Assembly (NCBI GenBank): GCA_945862065.1
Contig: CAMAWT010000005.1
Span: 83,983-147,982, forward strand
DNA from: Flavobacterium psychrophilum
Lineage (GTDB): Bacteria; Bacteroidota; Bacteroidia; Flavobacteriales; Flavobacteriaceae
Direction of reading: 5' to 3'
DNA length: 64,000 bases
Part shown: in pieces, positions 7,243 through 16,627 of the stretch
How the letters are laid out: every line of letters starts with the position of its first letter
Numbering within the stretch: the stretch's first letter is position 1
Notes under the pieces: generated by a model
Seen by the model: the letters and a program-made list of their open reading frames with translations, nothing else
Database searches by the model: none
What the model was told of the DNA's origin: nothing
Program-made: the position numbers and the translations under genes

Positions 7243-9795
7243 TTATTTTAAGTTTTCTACTTTTTCTTTTACTTGCTCAAGTGAACCTTCAAAAACTTGA
7301 ACATTTACATTGCCTTCTTCAGTAGTTGTTACAGTAGCTTTTGCTTTTCCGTTTACATTTTTGATTTCAACTTTTACGTTTTTATCAGCAGCATCCATAC
7401 AACAAGCTTTTTCTCCTTCTTTTGGTGCCACAAATTTTCCGTCTGCATCATAGTGAGACAAACACATTTCTTTTTCTGTAGCTGAACAACCCAATGAATC
7501 ACACATTTTTGCGCATTCATCTTTAGTCATTATAGCACATTTAGTCATGTCGCATTTGCCCATGTTTTCCGCACCGCAAGTTTTTACAATTTTTACATTC
7601 ACTTCTTCAGAATCTGAATGACCAGAACCTAAAATTGGAGCAATTACCAATCCGATCAAACAAGTCAATTTGATTAAGATGTTCATAGATGGACCCGAAG
7701 TATCTTTGAATGGATCACCAACAGTATCTCCAGTTACGGCAGCTTTGTGTGCATCTGAACCTTTAAAGGTCATTTCGCCATTGATTTCTACCCCAGCTTC
7801 AAAAGATTTTTTAGCATTATCCCAAGCACCACCTGCGTTGTTTTGGAACACAGCCCAAAGTACACCAGAAACGGTTACACCTGCCATATATCCACCTAAC
7901 ATTTCAGCGATTAATTGGTTGTTATCAGCATATACTAATTTACCTAAAAGTACAATAGCTATTGGGAAACCAATAGTTAAAATTCCTGGCAACATCATTT
8001 CGCGTAAAGCGGCTTTTGTAGAAATATCTACACATTTAGCATATTCTGGTTTTCCAGTTCCTTCCATAATTCCTGGAATTTCTCTGAACTGACGACGCAC
8101 TTCATACACCATGTCCATTGCAGCTTTTCCAACAGAATTCATTGCTAATGCAGAGAATACCACGGGCACCATACCTCCAATAAACAACATAGCTAAAACA
8201 GGTGCTTTGAAGATGTTGATTCCATCAATTCCAGTAAAAGTTACATAAGCAGCAAATAAAGCTAACGAGGTCAATGCAGCCGAAGCGATGGCAAAACCTT
8301 TTCCAGTTGCAGCCGTTGTATTACCTACTGAATCCAAAATATCGGTACGTGTACGTACTTCTTTTGGTAATTCACTCATTTCAGCAATACCACCAGCGTT
8401 GTCTGATATAGGTCCGAAAGCATCAATTGCTAATTGCATTGCTGTTGTAGCCATCATTGCCGAAGCTGCTAAAGCTACACCATAAAATCCTGCAAATGCA
8501 TATGAAGACCAGATTGCTGCAGCAAATAATAATACGGTTGGGAACGTAGAAATCATTCCGGTTGCTAAACCAGCAATTACGTTGGTTCCTGCACCAGTTG
8601 AAGATTTTTGTACAATTGCCAAAACTGGTTTTGTACCTAATCCCGTATAATATTCAGTTACAGATGAGATGGCACCACCCACAATTAAACCTACAATAGT
8701 AGCATAAAAAACACGCAATGATGATATTTCTTTCAATCCTTCGCCATAGAATTCCATTTTCATTGTTTGTGGCAACATGAAATCTACTAAGAAGTAACAA
8801 GCCACTAAAGTCAATAAAATAGAAACCCAGTTTCCGATGTTTAAAGCTTTTTGAACTTGCGCTTCTTTAGCATCATCACTTGAAATTTTCACTAACATGG
8901 TTCCGATGATTGAGAATAAAATTCCGAAACCAGCAATTGCCATTGGTAATAAAATTGGTCCGATTCCGCCAAAAGCATCTTCGATTTTACCACCCATATC
9001 TTTGATAACATAATTTCCTAAAACCATCGCAGCCAAAACAGTTGCAACATACGAACCAAATAAATCGGCACCCATACCTGCAACGTCACCTACGTTATCA
9101 CCTACGTTATCTGCAATTGTAGCAGGATTACGAGGATCATCTTCTGGAATACCCGCTTCCACTTTACCAACTAAGTCAGCACCTACGTCAGCAGCTTTGG
9201 TATAAATACCACCACCAACTCTTGCGAATAAAGCAATAGATTCAGCACCAAGAGAGAAACCAGCTAAGGTTTCAAGTAATTTTGTCATGTCTTCTGTGTT
9301 TGTCCAAACACCACCCATGAAAAGATTGTATAATATGATAAAGAAACCTGTCAAACCTAAAACGGCTAAACCAGCAACTCCAAGTCCCATTACAGTACCG
9401 CCACCAAAAGAAACTTTTAATGCTTGAGGCAAACTTGTACGAGCCGCTTGTGTAGTTCTCACGTTCGTTTTAGTTGCTATTTTCATACCCATATTTCCAG
9501 CCCAAGCTGAAAAGAAAGCACCAAAAATAAAGGCTACTACTATTAATAAATGCGTTTTTACTCCGTCAATTTGAGTAATTCCAGCTAAAACAACACTAGC
9601 AATAACTACGAAGATTGCTAATAATCTGTATTCTGCTTTAAGGAAAGCCAAGGCTCCTTCGTAAATGTAATCTGAAATTTCTTTCATTTTTCCATCACCA
9701 GCATCTTGTTTTAATACCCAAGATCTTTTGATTGCCATAAAAGCTAATCCAATTAACGCCATTACTATTGGCACATAAATCATCAATGATTCCAT
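7243..9795 (-). CDS. hppA: Ion-translocating membrane pyrophosphatase with Cys-rich tail
   Basis: The protein has 850 residues from the ATG at 9795; an earlier in-frame start at 9840 lies in the promoter. This polytopic enzyme couples pyrophosphate hydrolysis to H+ and/or Na+ export. Hallmarks are DVGADLVGKVE, DNVGDNVGDVAG and DTVGDPFKDTSGP. GNTTAATGKG has Ala, not Lys, at the position that separates potassium-dependent from potassium-independent enzymes, so a K+-dependent, probably Na+-pumping form is inferred. Unusually, the last ~126 residues after the final membrane helix form a soluble tail with nine Cys in ~60 residues, followed by a charged beta-like segment. It is transcribed alone, with its own promoter and terminator. 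Confidence 0.96.
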   Translation of the reverse strand: MESLMIYVPIVMALIGLAFMAIKRSWVLKQDAGDGKMKEISDYIYEGALAFLKAEYRLLAIFVVIASVVLAGITQIDGVKTHLLIVVAFIFGAFFSAWAGNMGMKIATKTNVRTTQAARTSLPQALKVSFGGGTVMGLGVAGLAVLGLTGFFIILYNLFMGGVWTNTEDMTKLLETLAGFSLGAESIALFARVGGGIYTKAADVGADLVGKVEAGIPEDDPRNPATIADNVGDNVGDVAGMGADLFGSYVATVLAAMVLGNYVIKDMGGKIEDAFGGIGPILLPMAIAGFGILFSIIGTMLVKISSDDAKEAQVQKALNIGNWVSILLTLVACYFLVDFMLPQTMKMEFYGEGLKEISSLRVFYATIVGLIVGGAISSVTEYYTGLGTKPVLAIVQKSSTGAGTNVIAGLATGMISTFPTVLLFAAAIWSSYAFAGFYGVALAASAMMATTAMQLAIDAFGPISDNAGGIAEMSELPKEVRTRTDILDSVGNTTAATGKGFAIASAALTSLALFAAYVTFTGIDGINIFKAPVLAMLFIGGMVPVVFSALAMNSVGKAAMDMVYEVRRQFREIPGIMEGTGKPEYAKCVDISTKAALREMMLPGILTIGFPIAIVLLGKLVYADNNQLIAEMLGGYMAGVTVSGVLWAVFQNNAGGAWDNAKKSFEAGVEINGEMTFKGSDAHKAAVTGDTVGDPFKDTSGPSMNILIKLTCLIGLVIAPILGSGHSDSEEVNVKIVKTCGAENMGKCDMTKCAIMTKDECAKMCDSLGCSATEKEMCLSHYDADGKFVAPKEGEKACCMDAADKNVKVEIKNVNGKAKATVTTTEEGNVNVQVFEGSLEQVKEKVENLK

Positions 9796-9828
9796 AAATA
9801 TAATTTTTGTTATAAATTTTATCGGATG

Positions 9829-9860
9829 CAAAAATAACAATTTTTTAAGAACTTATGCAA
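9829..9860 (-). promoter_or_regulatory. hppA promoter
   Basis: On the minus strand, TTG (9860-9858), a 21-bp spacer and TATTTTTG (9836-9829) lie ~33 bp before the chosen ATG at 9795. Confidence 0.68.
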
Positions 9861-9977
9861 TTTACCTTGTGTAATAAAATACAATTGTGCTAATTTTATA
9901 TACTTTTTGGTTGTTTTTGTGTTTTTGATGGAATTAGAAAAGTGAAAAACGAATTTCCTGATTAATTTTAAAAGTAA

Positions 9978-10571
9978 TTATAACTTATTTCTTTTCTTTA
10001 AATAATAATGCCAAATCACAAAAGAAGCAAAGGTTCTATTTGGTTTCCAATGATTTGAAACGAGTTCCATTTCTTCGATATTCTGACAATTATATAATTC
10101 AATAAGGGTGTTTTTTATGGCAATATCGCCCAACGGAATAATATCTTGCAACTGCAAACAAAACATTAAATATACGTCAATGCTCCAATTTCCAACTCCT
10201 TTTATCGTGATTAATTCTGCGCGAATTTCCGCTTCAGATTTATTTGCAAAGCTTTCAAAATCTATTTCATCAGAAATTACTTTGGTTGCTAAATCTTTTA
10301 AATAAACGGTTTTCTGTCGAGAAACACCACAATTTCTTAATTCTTCATCCCTTGAATCTAAAATGATTTCGGGAGTTATTTCTCCAAAATAGTTTTCTAA
10401 TTTTAAGTAACAAGCTTTTGCAGATGCAATTGAAACTTGTTGTTCTAAAATAATATGGCACATCGATTCAAATCCTTCTTTTCTTTTTTGAATGATGGGC
10501 AAGCCGTGGGTTTCTAAAATGTTTTTTAGAATTTTGTCTGTAATAATAGGCGTTGGAATACTATCTTGCAT
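9978..10571 (-). CDS. DNA-3-methyladenine glycosylase, AlkA/HhH-GPD type
   Basis: The protein has 197 residues from the ATG at 10571; the same frame is open further upstream but there it runs through the preceding gene. It removes alkylated bases in base excision repair. The helix-hairpin-helix is ITIKGVGNWSIDVY, followed by the GPD motif with catalytic Asp in PLGDIAIK. It lacks the C-terminal FeS Cys cluster of Nth-type enzymes and the AlkA N-terminal domain, as in short AlkA-like glycosylases. It starts 22 bp after the DUF5686 gene on the same strand, so co-transcription is likely although the functions look unrelated. Confidence 0.9.
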   Translation of the reverse strand: MQDSIPTPIITDKILKNILETHGLPIIQKRKEGFESMCHIILEQQVSIASAKACYLKLENYFGEITPEIILDSRDEELRNCGVSRQKTVYLKDLATKVISDEIDFESFANKSEAEIRAELITIKGVGNWSIDVYLMFCLQLQDIIPLGDIAIKNTLIELYNCQNIEEMELVSNHWKPNRTFASFVIWHYYLKKRNKL

Positions 10572-10593
10572 GAGTATCTCAAATAAGTTTTTC

Positions 10594-13080
10594 TTAAAAA
10601 TAAAATCCGAATTCACCTTTAATGGTGAAATTATTTGCTCCGGGAAGGTCTTTATAATTGCCTCTCCATCCAAAATCTATTCGAAAAACTTTGAAGATAT
10701 TTCCAATTCCTGCGCTGTATTCCCAGTAAGGGGTGGTTGGTGCTTTGTAAGTTAAACCCGAGGCATTCAGGGCACTGTTTTGGTCAGACACACTTCCGAA
10801 AACAGATCGCACACCAATAATTTCTCTTAGATTTAATTTTCTAAGCATTGGAACCCGTGCAAAAATTTTCCCGCTGAAATTGTGTTCCCAAACTAAGGTT
10901 GCATATTGATCGGACACAAATTCATAAAAATTTAAATTACTAAAGGTATTTCCAATGATAAAATAGGTTTGATTTCCAGGAATGACACTCATCAATCCCA
11001 ACGGAACTTTACCATAGGTTTTGCCGAGTTCCATCGTAATATTTGTTCTTCCAACAGCACCAATTACAATGGGTTGTTTGTAATAGAGTTGGATTTTTTT
11101 ATAATCAAAATCACTGTTTAAAACGCCTTTTAATCCTTGATTATAATTAATAAAAAAGCGACTAAAGGGTTGATCTATATTTCTTCGTTCTACTCCATAT
11201 CCGGTGGTTTTTTTGTTTGGAGTGTATTCAATTTGTAGATTAATTTCGGATTGCTTTACATCACTCTTTGTTGTAGTAAAGGTGTTGTCAGTATAATAAT
11301 CTAAACTAAATAGGTTAGAAGCAGATTCAAGCGTTCGATAGGAAAAGCCAGTTTGAAAAATTAAATTTTTTACGGGTTCAATTTCAATAGCTAATGATGA
11401 AAGGTTGATATTTGTTAACTTTCCGTTGCTTCCAGAACTAAATAAGGAGGCAGATGCAAAACTTCTTCCCAAAACATCATTGGTAGTTGTTAAACTTGCC
11501 CCAATTTGCTCAATATCTCTTCGGTTTCCTCCCGATAGGATGACTCTGTTTTTTTTGTCAACCATCCATTTACCGGATATTCCATATTTGAATTTATTAT
11601 CACTAAATCCATATGCTGTAAAACCTTGAATTCGCCAAGTGTCATTGGGACCGAAATAGGTTCTTCCACCCACTCGGACTCGGACTCCTTCAACGACATT
11701 ATATCCAAAAGTGGAGAAAATGGGGCCGTAATCAAAGTTTTTAAATTCAACATAGCCACTTCCTAAAATGGAAGCCATATTGTAATATTGATTGAATTTC
11801 TTGACTGTTTTTAAGGTGTCTAACATTTTATATACGCCTGCTTCATCCTTATTGAGTTTTTCAAAACGATTTTCTGACCAAAATTCATCAGATTTTTTAT
11901 ACACTGCGTTGTCTATAAAATTTATTTCTTCTTTGTAGAATTTTTCTGGCTTTGGTTCATTAAACTTATGATTTCGATACAAAGAAGTCCTTTTACCGTA
12001 TATTCCTTTTGAACTTTCTTTTTTGTTTAATGCAAAATCCGACATCATGTGATCTCTGGTAAGAAGAAAAACAGAATCATTTACCACTTCAAAATCTTGC
12101 TCAATATAAATTTCTTTCACCCAATTAATATTGGCACTTTTTGATGCCGACATGCTGATGTTTTTGATAGCATAAGTCGAATCGTTTACCCAAAAATTCC
12201 CTTTAAAGGTGAGTTCGTTTTTCCTTCTAGGATAAAATACAATATTATAACACCATTTGTTTTCAATGAATGCGCTGTCTCTCAACACATAACTATAAAC
12301 GTCTATACCTGTTTTAGATAAAGGACTAGTAAAACTTTTATCGAAGAAATTTAGGTAATTATCATAAATATTATAATCGTTGTATAAGTCTTTAATAAAT
12401 GTATTGACCCCGTCACCATCACCAAAACCTGAATTTTTATTGGCAACTAGTACCTCTTTATCTTTCTTTAGTTTATTATCACCATAAACTTCATACAGTG
12501 ATTCGTTGATGAATATAGGCAAATACGTTTTTCCAGTAATTTTAGAAGTATCTACTTTTTTGAATACAAATTCCATTCCTTTGAACATCTTACTTTTCAT
12601 GAAAGCACTATCAATGGTGTTCATGTCAAATTCAACTTTTTCATATTTTTGGTAACTGTATTGGTCAAACATTTTGAGTCCGTTTTTTCTTCTACGTTCC
12701 CAAATTTTCCTCAAAATATCTATAGCAGGATTGTTTTTTTTGGATCTTTTTCCAGAAAAAACCATCACTTCATTCAATACTTGTTCTTCTGATAAAGTTA
12801 TATTTAAATCAAAAGTAACCGAACCTTGTAGCTGAATTTCTTTGGTATTATATCCAACAAAAGACACTTCAATGGTTTTATAAGATTGATCTGATTCGAT
12901 ATAAAAATGACCATTTTCGTCGGAATTCACAGCGGTTTGAGACCCTTTAAAAACAATGTTTGCATACGGAATCGGCTGTTTCGTTTTATCCAATATAGTA
13001 CCGCTAACTTTGGTTTGAGCAAAATTAGCACTGAAAATGAACAGTAGAAAAAGGCATGTATAAAACTTGTTTTTAAGCAT
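10594..13080 (-). CDS. DUF5686 outer-membrane protein with carboxypeptidase-like regulatory domain
   Basis: The 828-residue protein has a signal peptide (MLKNKFYTCLFLLFIFSANFAQ). Residues ~24-105 form a carboxypeptidase-regulatory-like beta sandwich (SGTILDKTKQPIPYANIVF). The remainder matches the DUF5686 family, with a C-terminal region of amphipathic beta strands ending in the aromatic FGFYF, as expected of an outer-membrane barrel. The family's function is not established; it is widespread in Bacteroidota and related in layout to TonB-receptor-like and surface-assembly proteins. It is followed closely by the AlkA-type glycosylase gene. Confidence 0.85.
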   Translation of the reverse strand: MLKNKFYTCLFLLFIFSANFAQTKVSGTILDKTKQPIPYANIVFKGSQTAVNSDENGHFYIESDQSYKTIEVSFVGYNTKEIQLQGSVTFDLNITLSEEQVLNEVMVFSGKRSKKNNPAIDILRKIWERRRKNGLKMFDQYSYQKYEKVEFDMNTIDSAFMKSKMFKGMEFVFKKVDTSKITGKTYLPIFINESLYEVYGDNKLKKDKEVLVANKNSGFGDGDGVNTFIKDLYNDYNIYDNYLNFFDKSFTSPLSKTGIDVYSYVLRDSAFIENKWCYNIVFYPRRKNELTFKGNFWVNDSTYAIKNISMSASKSANINWVKEIYIEQDFEVVNDSVFLLTRDHMMSDFALNKKESSKGIYGKRTSLYRNHKFNEPKPEKFYKEEINFIDNAVYKKSDEFWSENRFEKLNKDEAGVYKMLDTLKTVKKFNQYYNMASILGSGYVEFKNFDYGPIFSTFGYNVVEGVRVRVGGRTYFGPNDTWRIQGFTAYGFSDNKFKYGISGKWMVDKKNRVILSGGNRRDIEQIGASLTTTNDVLGRSFASASLFSSGSNGKLTNINLSSLAIEIEPVKNLIFQTGFSYRTLESASNLFSLDYYTDNTFTTTKSDVKQSEINLQIEYTPNKKTTGYGVERRNIDQPFSRFFINYNQGLKGVLNSDFDYKKIQLYYKQPIVIGAVGRTNITMELGKTYGKVPLGLMSVIPGNQTYFIIGNTFSNLNFYEFVSDQYATLVWEHNFSGKIFARVPMLRKLNLREIIGVRSVFGSVSDQNSALNASGLTYKAPTTPYWEYSAGIGNIFKVFRIDFGWRGNYKDLPGANNFTIKGEFGFYF

Positions 13081-13101
13081 TGTTTTTTATTGAATTTATT
13101 T

Positions 13102-13141
13102 TAAAAAAAAAGCCCCATCAAATTGTTGTTTGATGAAGCTT
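13102..13141 (-). terminator. Terminator of pdhB
   Basis: On the minus strand the 12-bp stem AGCTTCATCAAA/TTTGATGGGGCT (two G.U) is followed by T9. Confidence 0.9.
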
Positions 13142-13160
13142 CAAATATAAGCGTAAATTA

Positions 13161-14138
13161 TTATTTATACATAACTTTTTTGACAGCTTTAACAACATCA
13201 TTTGCATTTGGCAACCATTCTTTTAATAAAGTTGGAGCATAAGGCGCAGGAGTATCTGCAGTTGTAATTCTTTGAACAGGAGCATCCAAGAAATCAAAGG
13301 CTTTATCTTGAACCATGTAAGCAATTTCTGAAGCGACACTTGCAAAAGGCCAAGCCTCTTCTAGAACTACTAAACGATTCGTTTTTTTAACCGATTTGAT
13401 GATGGCATCATAATCCATTGGTCGAACAGTTCTAAGGTCGATGATTTCACAAGAAATACCTTCTTTAGCTAATTCATCTGCTGCAATGTGTGCTTCTTTA
13501 ATAATTTTTCCGAAAGAAACAATTGTTACATCCGAACCTTCTCTTTTAATATCTGCCACACCAAGCGGAATGGTATAATCACCTTCTGGAACTTCACCTT
13601 TGTCACCATACATTTGCTCGCTTTCCATAAAAATAACAGGATCGTTATCTCTAATGGCAGCTTTTAGCAAACCTTTTGCATCATATACGGTTGACGGAAC
13701 GACTACTTTTAATCCTGGAGTATTTGCGAACCAATTTTCAAATGCTTGTGAATGGGTTGCTCCTAATTGTCCTGCAGAGGCAGTTGGTCCACGGAAAACC
13801 ATCGGCATAGAAAATTGCCCACCCGACATTTGACGCATTTTTGCAGCGTTATTGATGATTTGGTCAATACCTACCAAAGAGAAATTGAACGTCATGTATT
13901 CAACAATTGGACGGCAACCTGTCATGGCAGAACCTACTGCAACACCAGCAAAACCTAGTTCTGCAATAGGAGTGTCTATAACTCTTTTTGGTCCAAATTC
14001 GTCCAGCATACCTTTAGAAGCTTTGTACGCTCCGTTGTATTCTGCTACTTCTTCACCCATTAAATATACTGATTCGTCGCGACGCATTTCTTCACTCATC
14101 GCTTCAGCAATCGCTTCTCTAAATTGTATAGTTCTCAT
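13161..14138 (-). CDS. pdhB: Pyruvate dehydrogenase E1 component, beta subunit
   Basis: The 325-residue protein is a transketolase-type beta subunit of the 2-oxoacid dehydrogenase E1 heterotetramer, which binds thiamine diphosphate with the alpha subunit. Typical segments are GEEVAEYNGAYKASKG, the DTPIAELGFAG loop with the ThDP-activating Glu, RGPTASAGQLGATHSQ and the C-terminal transketolase domain (VSFGKI...VLEEAWPFASV). The pyruvate assignment over branched-chain oxoacids rests on overall similarity. The alpha subunit and E2 genes are not adjacent. A TATTTTTG box (minus strand, 14180-14173) lies 35 bp upstream. Confidence 0.92.
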   Translation of the reverse strand: MRTIQFREAIAEAMSEEMRRDESVYLMGEEVAEYNGAYKASKGMLDEFGPKRVIDTPIAELGFAGVAVGSAMTGCRPIVEYMTFNFSLVGIDQIINNAAKMRQMSGGQFSMPMVFRGPTASAGQLGATHSQAFENWFANTPGLKVVVPSTVYDAKGLLKAAIRDNDPVIFMESEQMYGDKGEVPEGDYTIPLGVADIKREGSDVTIVSFGKIIKEAHIAADELAKEGISCEIIDLRTVRPMDYDAIIKSVKKTNRLVVLEEAWPFASVASEIAYMVQDKAFDFLDAPVQRITTADTPAPYAPTLLKEWLPNANDVVKAVKKVMYK

Positions 14139-14172
14139 ATATATTTTTCTTTTAAGTCAACTTTATGAACCG

Positions 14173-14180
14173 CAAAAATA
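14173..14180 (-). promoter_or_regulatory. Putative -7 box of pdhB
   Basis: TATTTTTG on the minus strand is a perfect TAnnTTTG, 35 bp before the pdhB ATG. No -33 box at proper spacing was found. Confidence 0.5.
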
Positions 14181-14273
14181 AAAATAAAATAGGATAAAAA
14201 TATTTTTTAGACAGTTTTTATATTTTCATTGTACTATTTTGATGATTTATTTTTAACGAAAACGATGTAATAA

Positions 14274-16601
14274 TTATTTCCCATTCCTCAATTCACCCTG
14301 TAATTGTAAAATATAACCTTCCAATATTCCTTTTTGTTTCAGTTTTTCTTGGTGAACTTTTGCTTCTTCTTTGGTGTCAAACACACCCGAAAAAACTCTA
14401 ATATATCCATCTGGATAGGAATGGGTAAACATGGAATCATCAAGTTTAAAAGGTAAATTATCTAAATTTTTCATTGCAGCCACTTGAACCGTGAATTTTT
14501 TATTAGTACTTTTAAAATTGTAAGTTGATGGTTTTATTTCTGCCTCTTTTTTACCAAGCACTTTTATTTCCTTTTGGATAGTAGGACTTGAAGGTTTTTT
14601 AATTACCTGATTTTCAGTATTAATAATTTCTTCTCCTTGAAGATTTGTTATGATAAATTCAGATCTTCTGTTTGCTTGATGAAGCACATCTGAACACGCT
14701 ACTCCAGATTCGCATTCATTTAGTAATTGAGAAAAGCCATATCCTTTATACGTAATTCTTTTTTTCTCTACGCCATTTTTGATTAAATAATCAGCTGTAG
14801 ATTTGGCTCTTTTATCAGAAAGTTTGTCGTTATAATCTTTACTTCCGTTACTGTCTGTATGTGATCGAATGTCTAATTTTATAGATTTATTTTGCTTTAA
14901 AAAGATAAGAATTTTTTGCAATTCTACGGTTGCATCTTCTCTAATTGTACTTTTGTCAAAGTCAAAATGAATTTTATCCAATTGAAGAAAATTGCCAATA
15001 TCATCACCTACAGTATATTTGAGTTGCCCAAGTTCATTTCCTTTGGTGATCGGAAAATTTAAAGCTCTTGTTTGGTTGTTATTTTGATTGGTACTCACAA
15101 CTTGTTCGCTTGGTTTAAAACCAGGTATCGCTGCTCTCACAATATACTGATTGTTGCATTCGACATCAAATTTATAATTTCCTTTTTCATCGGTATATGC
15201 TGCTGCAACCTCATTTAAATCGGTATCAAAAAGTTGAATTTTAACATTGCTTAAGGGTTTTCCTTGCTGATCATCTGTAATGATACCTTTCACTTCTTGC
15301 TTGCATTCGGGCTTTTTATTTTCAACTATTTTAAATTGATAGATATCATCTGAACCACTAGCGTTATCTCTGTTTGATGCAAAAAAACCGGTATTATCTT
15401 TCGTGTCAATAATCAACGAAAAATCATCTGTTGAACTATTTATTTGGCCTCCCATGTTGGTAATTTCACCAAAACTGTAGTCTTCTTTAAATGGAGTAAA
15501 AAACACATCAAATCCACCAAGACCGTTATGCCCATCTGAGGAGAAAAACAACTGATTGTTTTTGGAAATAAACGGATAAGACTCTCTTCCGGTGGTATTG
15601 ATTTGATTACCTAAATTGCTAGGTTTGCTATACGTGCCATCGGGATAAATTTCTACATAATACAAATCTGAAAGCCCTAATGTGCCAGTCATATCTGATG
15701 AAAAATACAATCGTTTTTCGTCTAAACTTAGTGCCGGATGTGCCACAGAATATTCGTCGTTGTTAAAAGGCAATTCAACTGCTTTCTGCCATTTTCCATT
15801 GACATCTTTTGTAGATTTATATAATTTAATTAGGCTAACTCCTTTATCATTTGATTTGAATTTATTATCATTATAATTATTTCTTGTAAAATAAATTGTG
15901 TTTCCATCCTTACTAAAAACGGAAGATGATTCGTGGTATTGGGTATTTATGGATGGGTCCAATAATGTGATTTCTGTACCAAGTTCATTATTCCTTTTTA
16001 GATCAACCATATATAAATCAGAAAACGGTTGATTGTTCCATTCATGATCTTTCTTGTTAGGTTTGGTTTTATCGTTTCTGCTTGAACAAAAAACGAGTTT
16101 TGATTGGTAGTAAGTAGGTGCGTAATCCAAAAACTCTGAATTTATTGGGGCTTTTTCAATGATAAATTTAGTAGCATCCATTTTCAAAATATCTTCTGAA
16201 CTTAATTCATTGATATTTTTGTCTAAAACGGGTGTTGTCCCTGTTTGTTTGTGAAATTCTGATAATATTTTATCAGCTTCTTTATATTTTTTCACACTTT
16301 TCAAGGCCATGGCATATTTGAAAAGATAATCAGGTTCCAGATTTTTTTTGAAATCGTACAATTTTTCATACCATTCCAAAGATTTACTCAATTCGTTATT
16401 GAAATAGTAAGAATCGCCCAATTTTTTGTACAAACTTTCAGATTTATATCCAGATTTTTCAACATCCAAATAAATTTGTCGTGCATCAACATAAGCAAAA
16501 TCCTTGAATTTTTTATCAGCTTCTTTTAGTGCTTTTTCATTTTGTGCAAAACAAGTTATACTAACAAATAGTACTAATAATAGGGTATATATTGATTTCA
16601 T
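14274..16601 (-). CDS. OmpA-family protein, PorE-like, with C-terminal SPOR-like domain
   Basis: The 775-residue protein has a signal peptide (MKSIYTLLLVLFVSITCFAQ). Order of parts: TPR-like helices (~20-130), PD40/WD40-like propeller (~150-420; repeated YFSSDM, FFSSDGHNGLGGFDVF, FFASNRD), a carboxypeptidase-regulatory beta sandwich (~435-520), and an OmpA peptidoglycan-binding domain (~540-655; LDIRSHTDSNGS, NRRSEFIITN). The final ~75 residues (FTVQVAAMKN, YIRVFSGVFDTKEEA) look like a SPOR module. The TPR-propeller-CRD-OmpA order is that of PorE of the T9SS. It is third in an operon with a type B T9SS protein and PorP/SprF, a common flavobacterial trio. It likely anchors that partner to peptidoglycan. 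Confidence 0.88.
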   Translation of the reverse strand: MKSIYTLLLVLFVSITCFAQNEKALKEADKKFKDFAYVDARQIYLDVEKSGYKSESLYKKLGDSYYFNNELSKSLEWYEKLYDFKKNLEPDYLFKYAMALKSVKKYKEADKILSEFHKQTGTTPVLDKNINELSSEDILKMDATKFIIEKAPINSEFLDYAPTYYQSKLVFCSSRNDKTKPNKKDHEWNNQPFSDLYMVDLKRNNELGTEITLLDPSINTQYHESSSVFSKDGNTIYFTRNNYNDNKFKSNDKGVSLIKLYKSTKDVNGKWQKAVELPFNNDEYSVAHPALSLDEKRLYFSSDMTGTLGLSDLYYVEIYPDGTYSKPSNLGNQINTTGRESYPFISKNNQLFFSSDGHNGLGGFDVFFTPFKEDYSFGEITNMGGQINSSTDDFSLIIDTKDNTGFFASNRDNASGSDDIYQFKIVENKKPECKQEVKGIITDDQQGKPLSNVKIQLFDTDLNEVAAAYTDEKGNYKFDVECNNQYIVRAAIPGFKPSEQVVSTNQNNNQTRALNFPITKGNELGQLKYTVGDDIGNFLQLDKIHFDFDKSTIREDATVELQKILIFLKQNKSIKLDIRSHTDSNGSKDYNDKLSDKRAKSTADYLIKNGVEKKRITYKGYGFSQLLNECESGVACSDVLHQANRRSEFIITNLQGEEIINTENQVIKKPSSPTIQKEIKVLGKKEAEIKPSTYNFKSTNKKFTVQVAAMKNLDNLPFKLDDSMFTHSYPDGYIRVFSGVFDTKEEAKVHQEKLKQKGILEGYILQLQGELRNGK

Positions 16602-16627
16602 TTTAATAATATTTTAATTGAATTTGC

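Noticed and set aside
11490..11759. 89-codon minus-strand frame inside the DUF5686 gene
   Set aside because: Out-of-frame shadow within a clearly conserved long gene.
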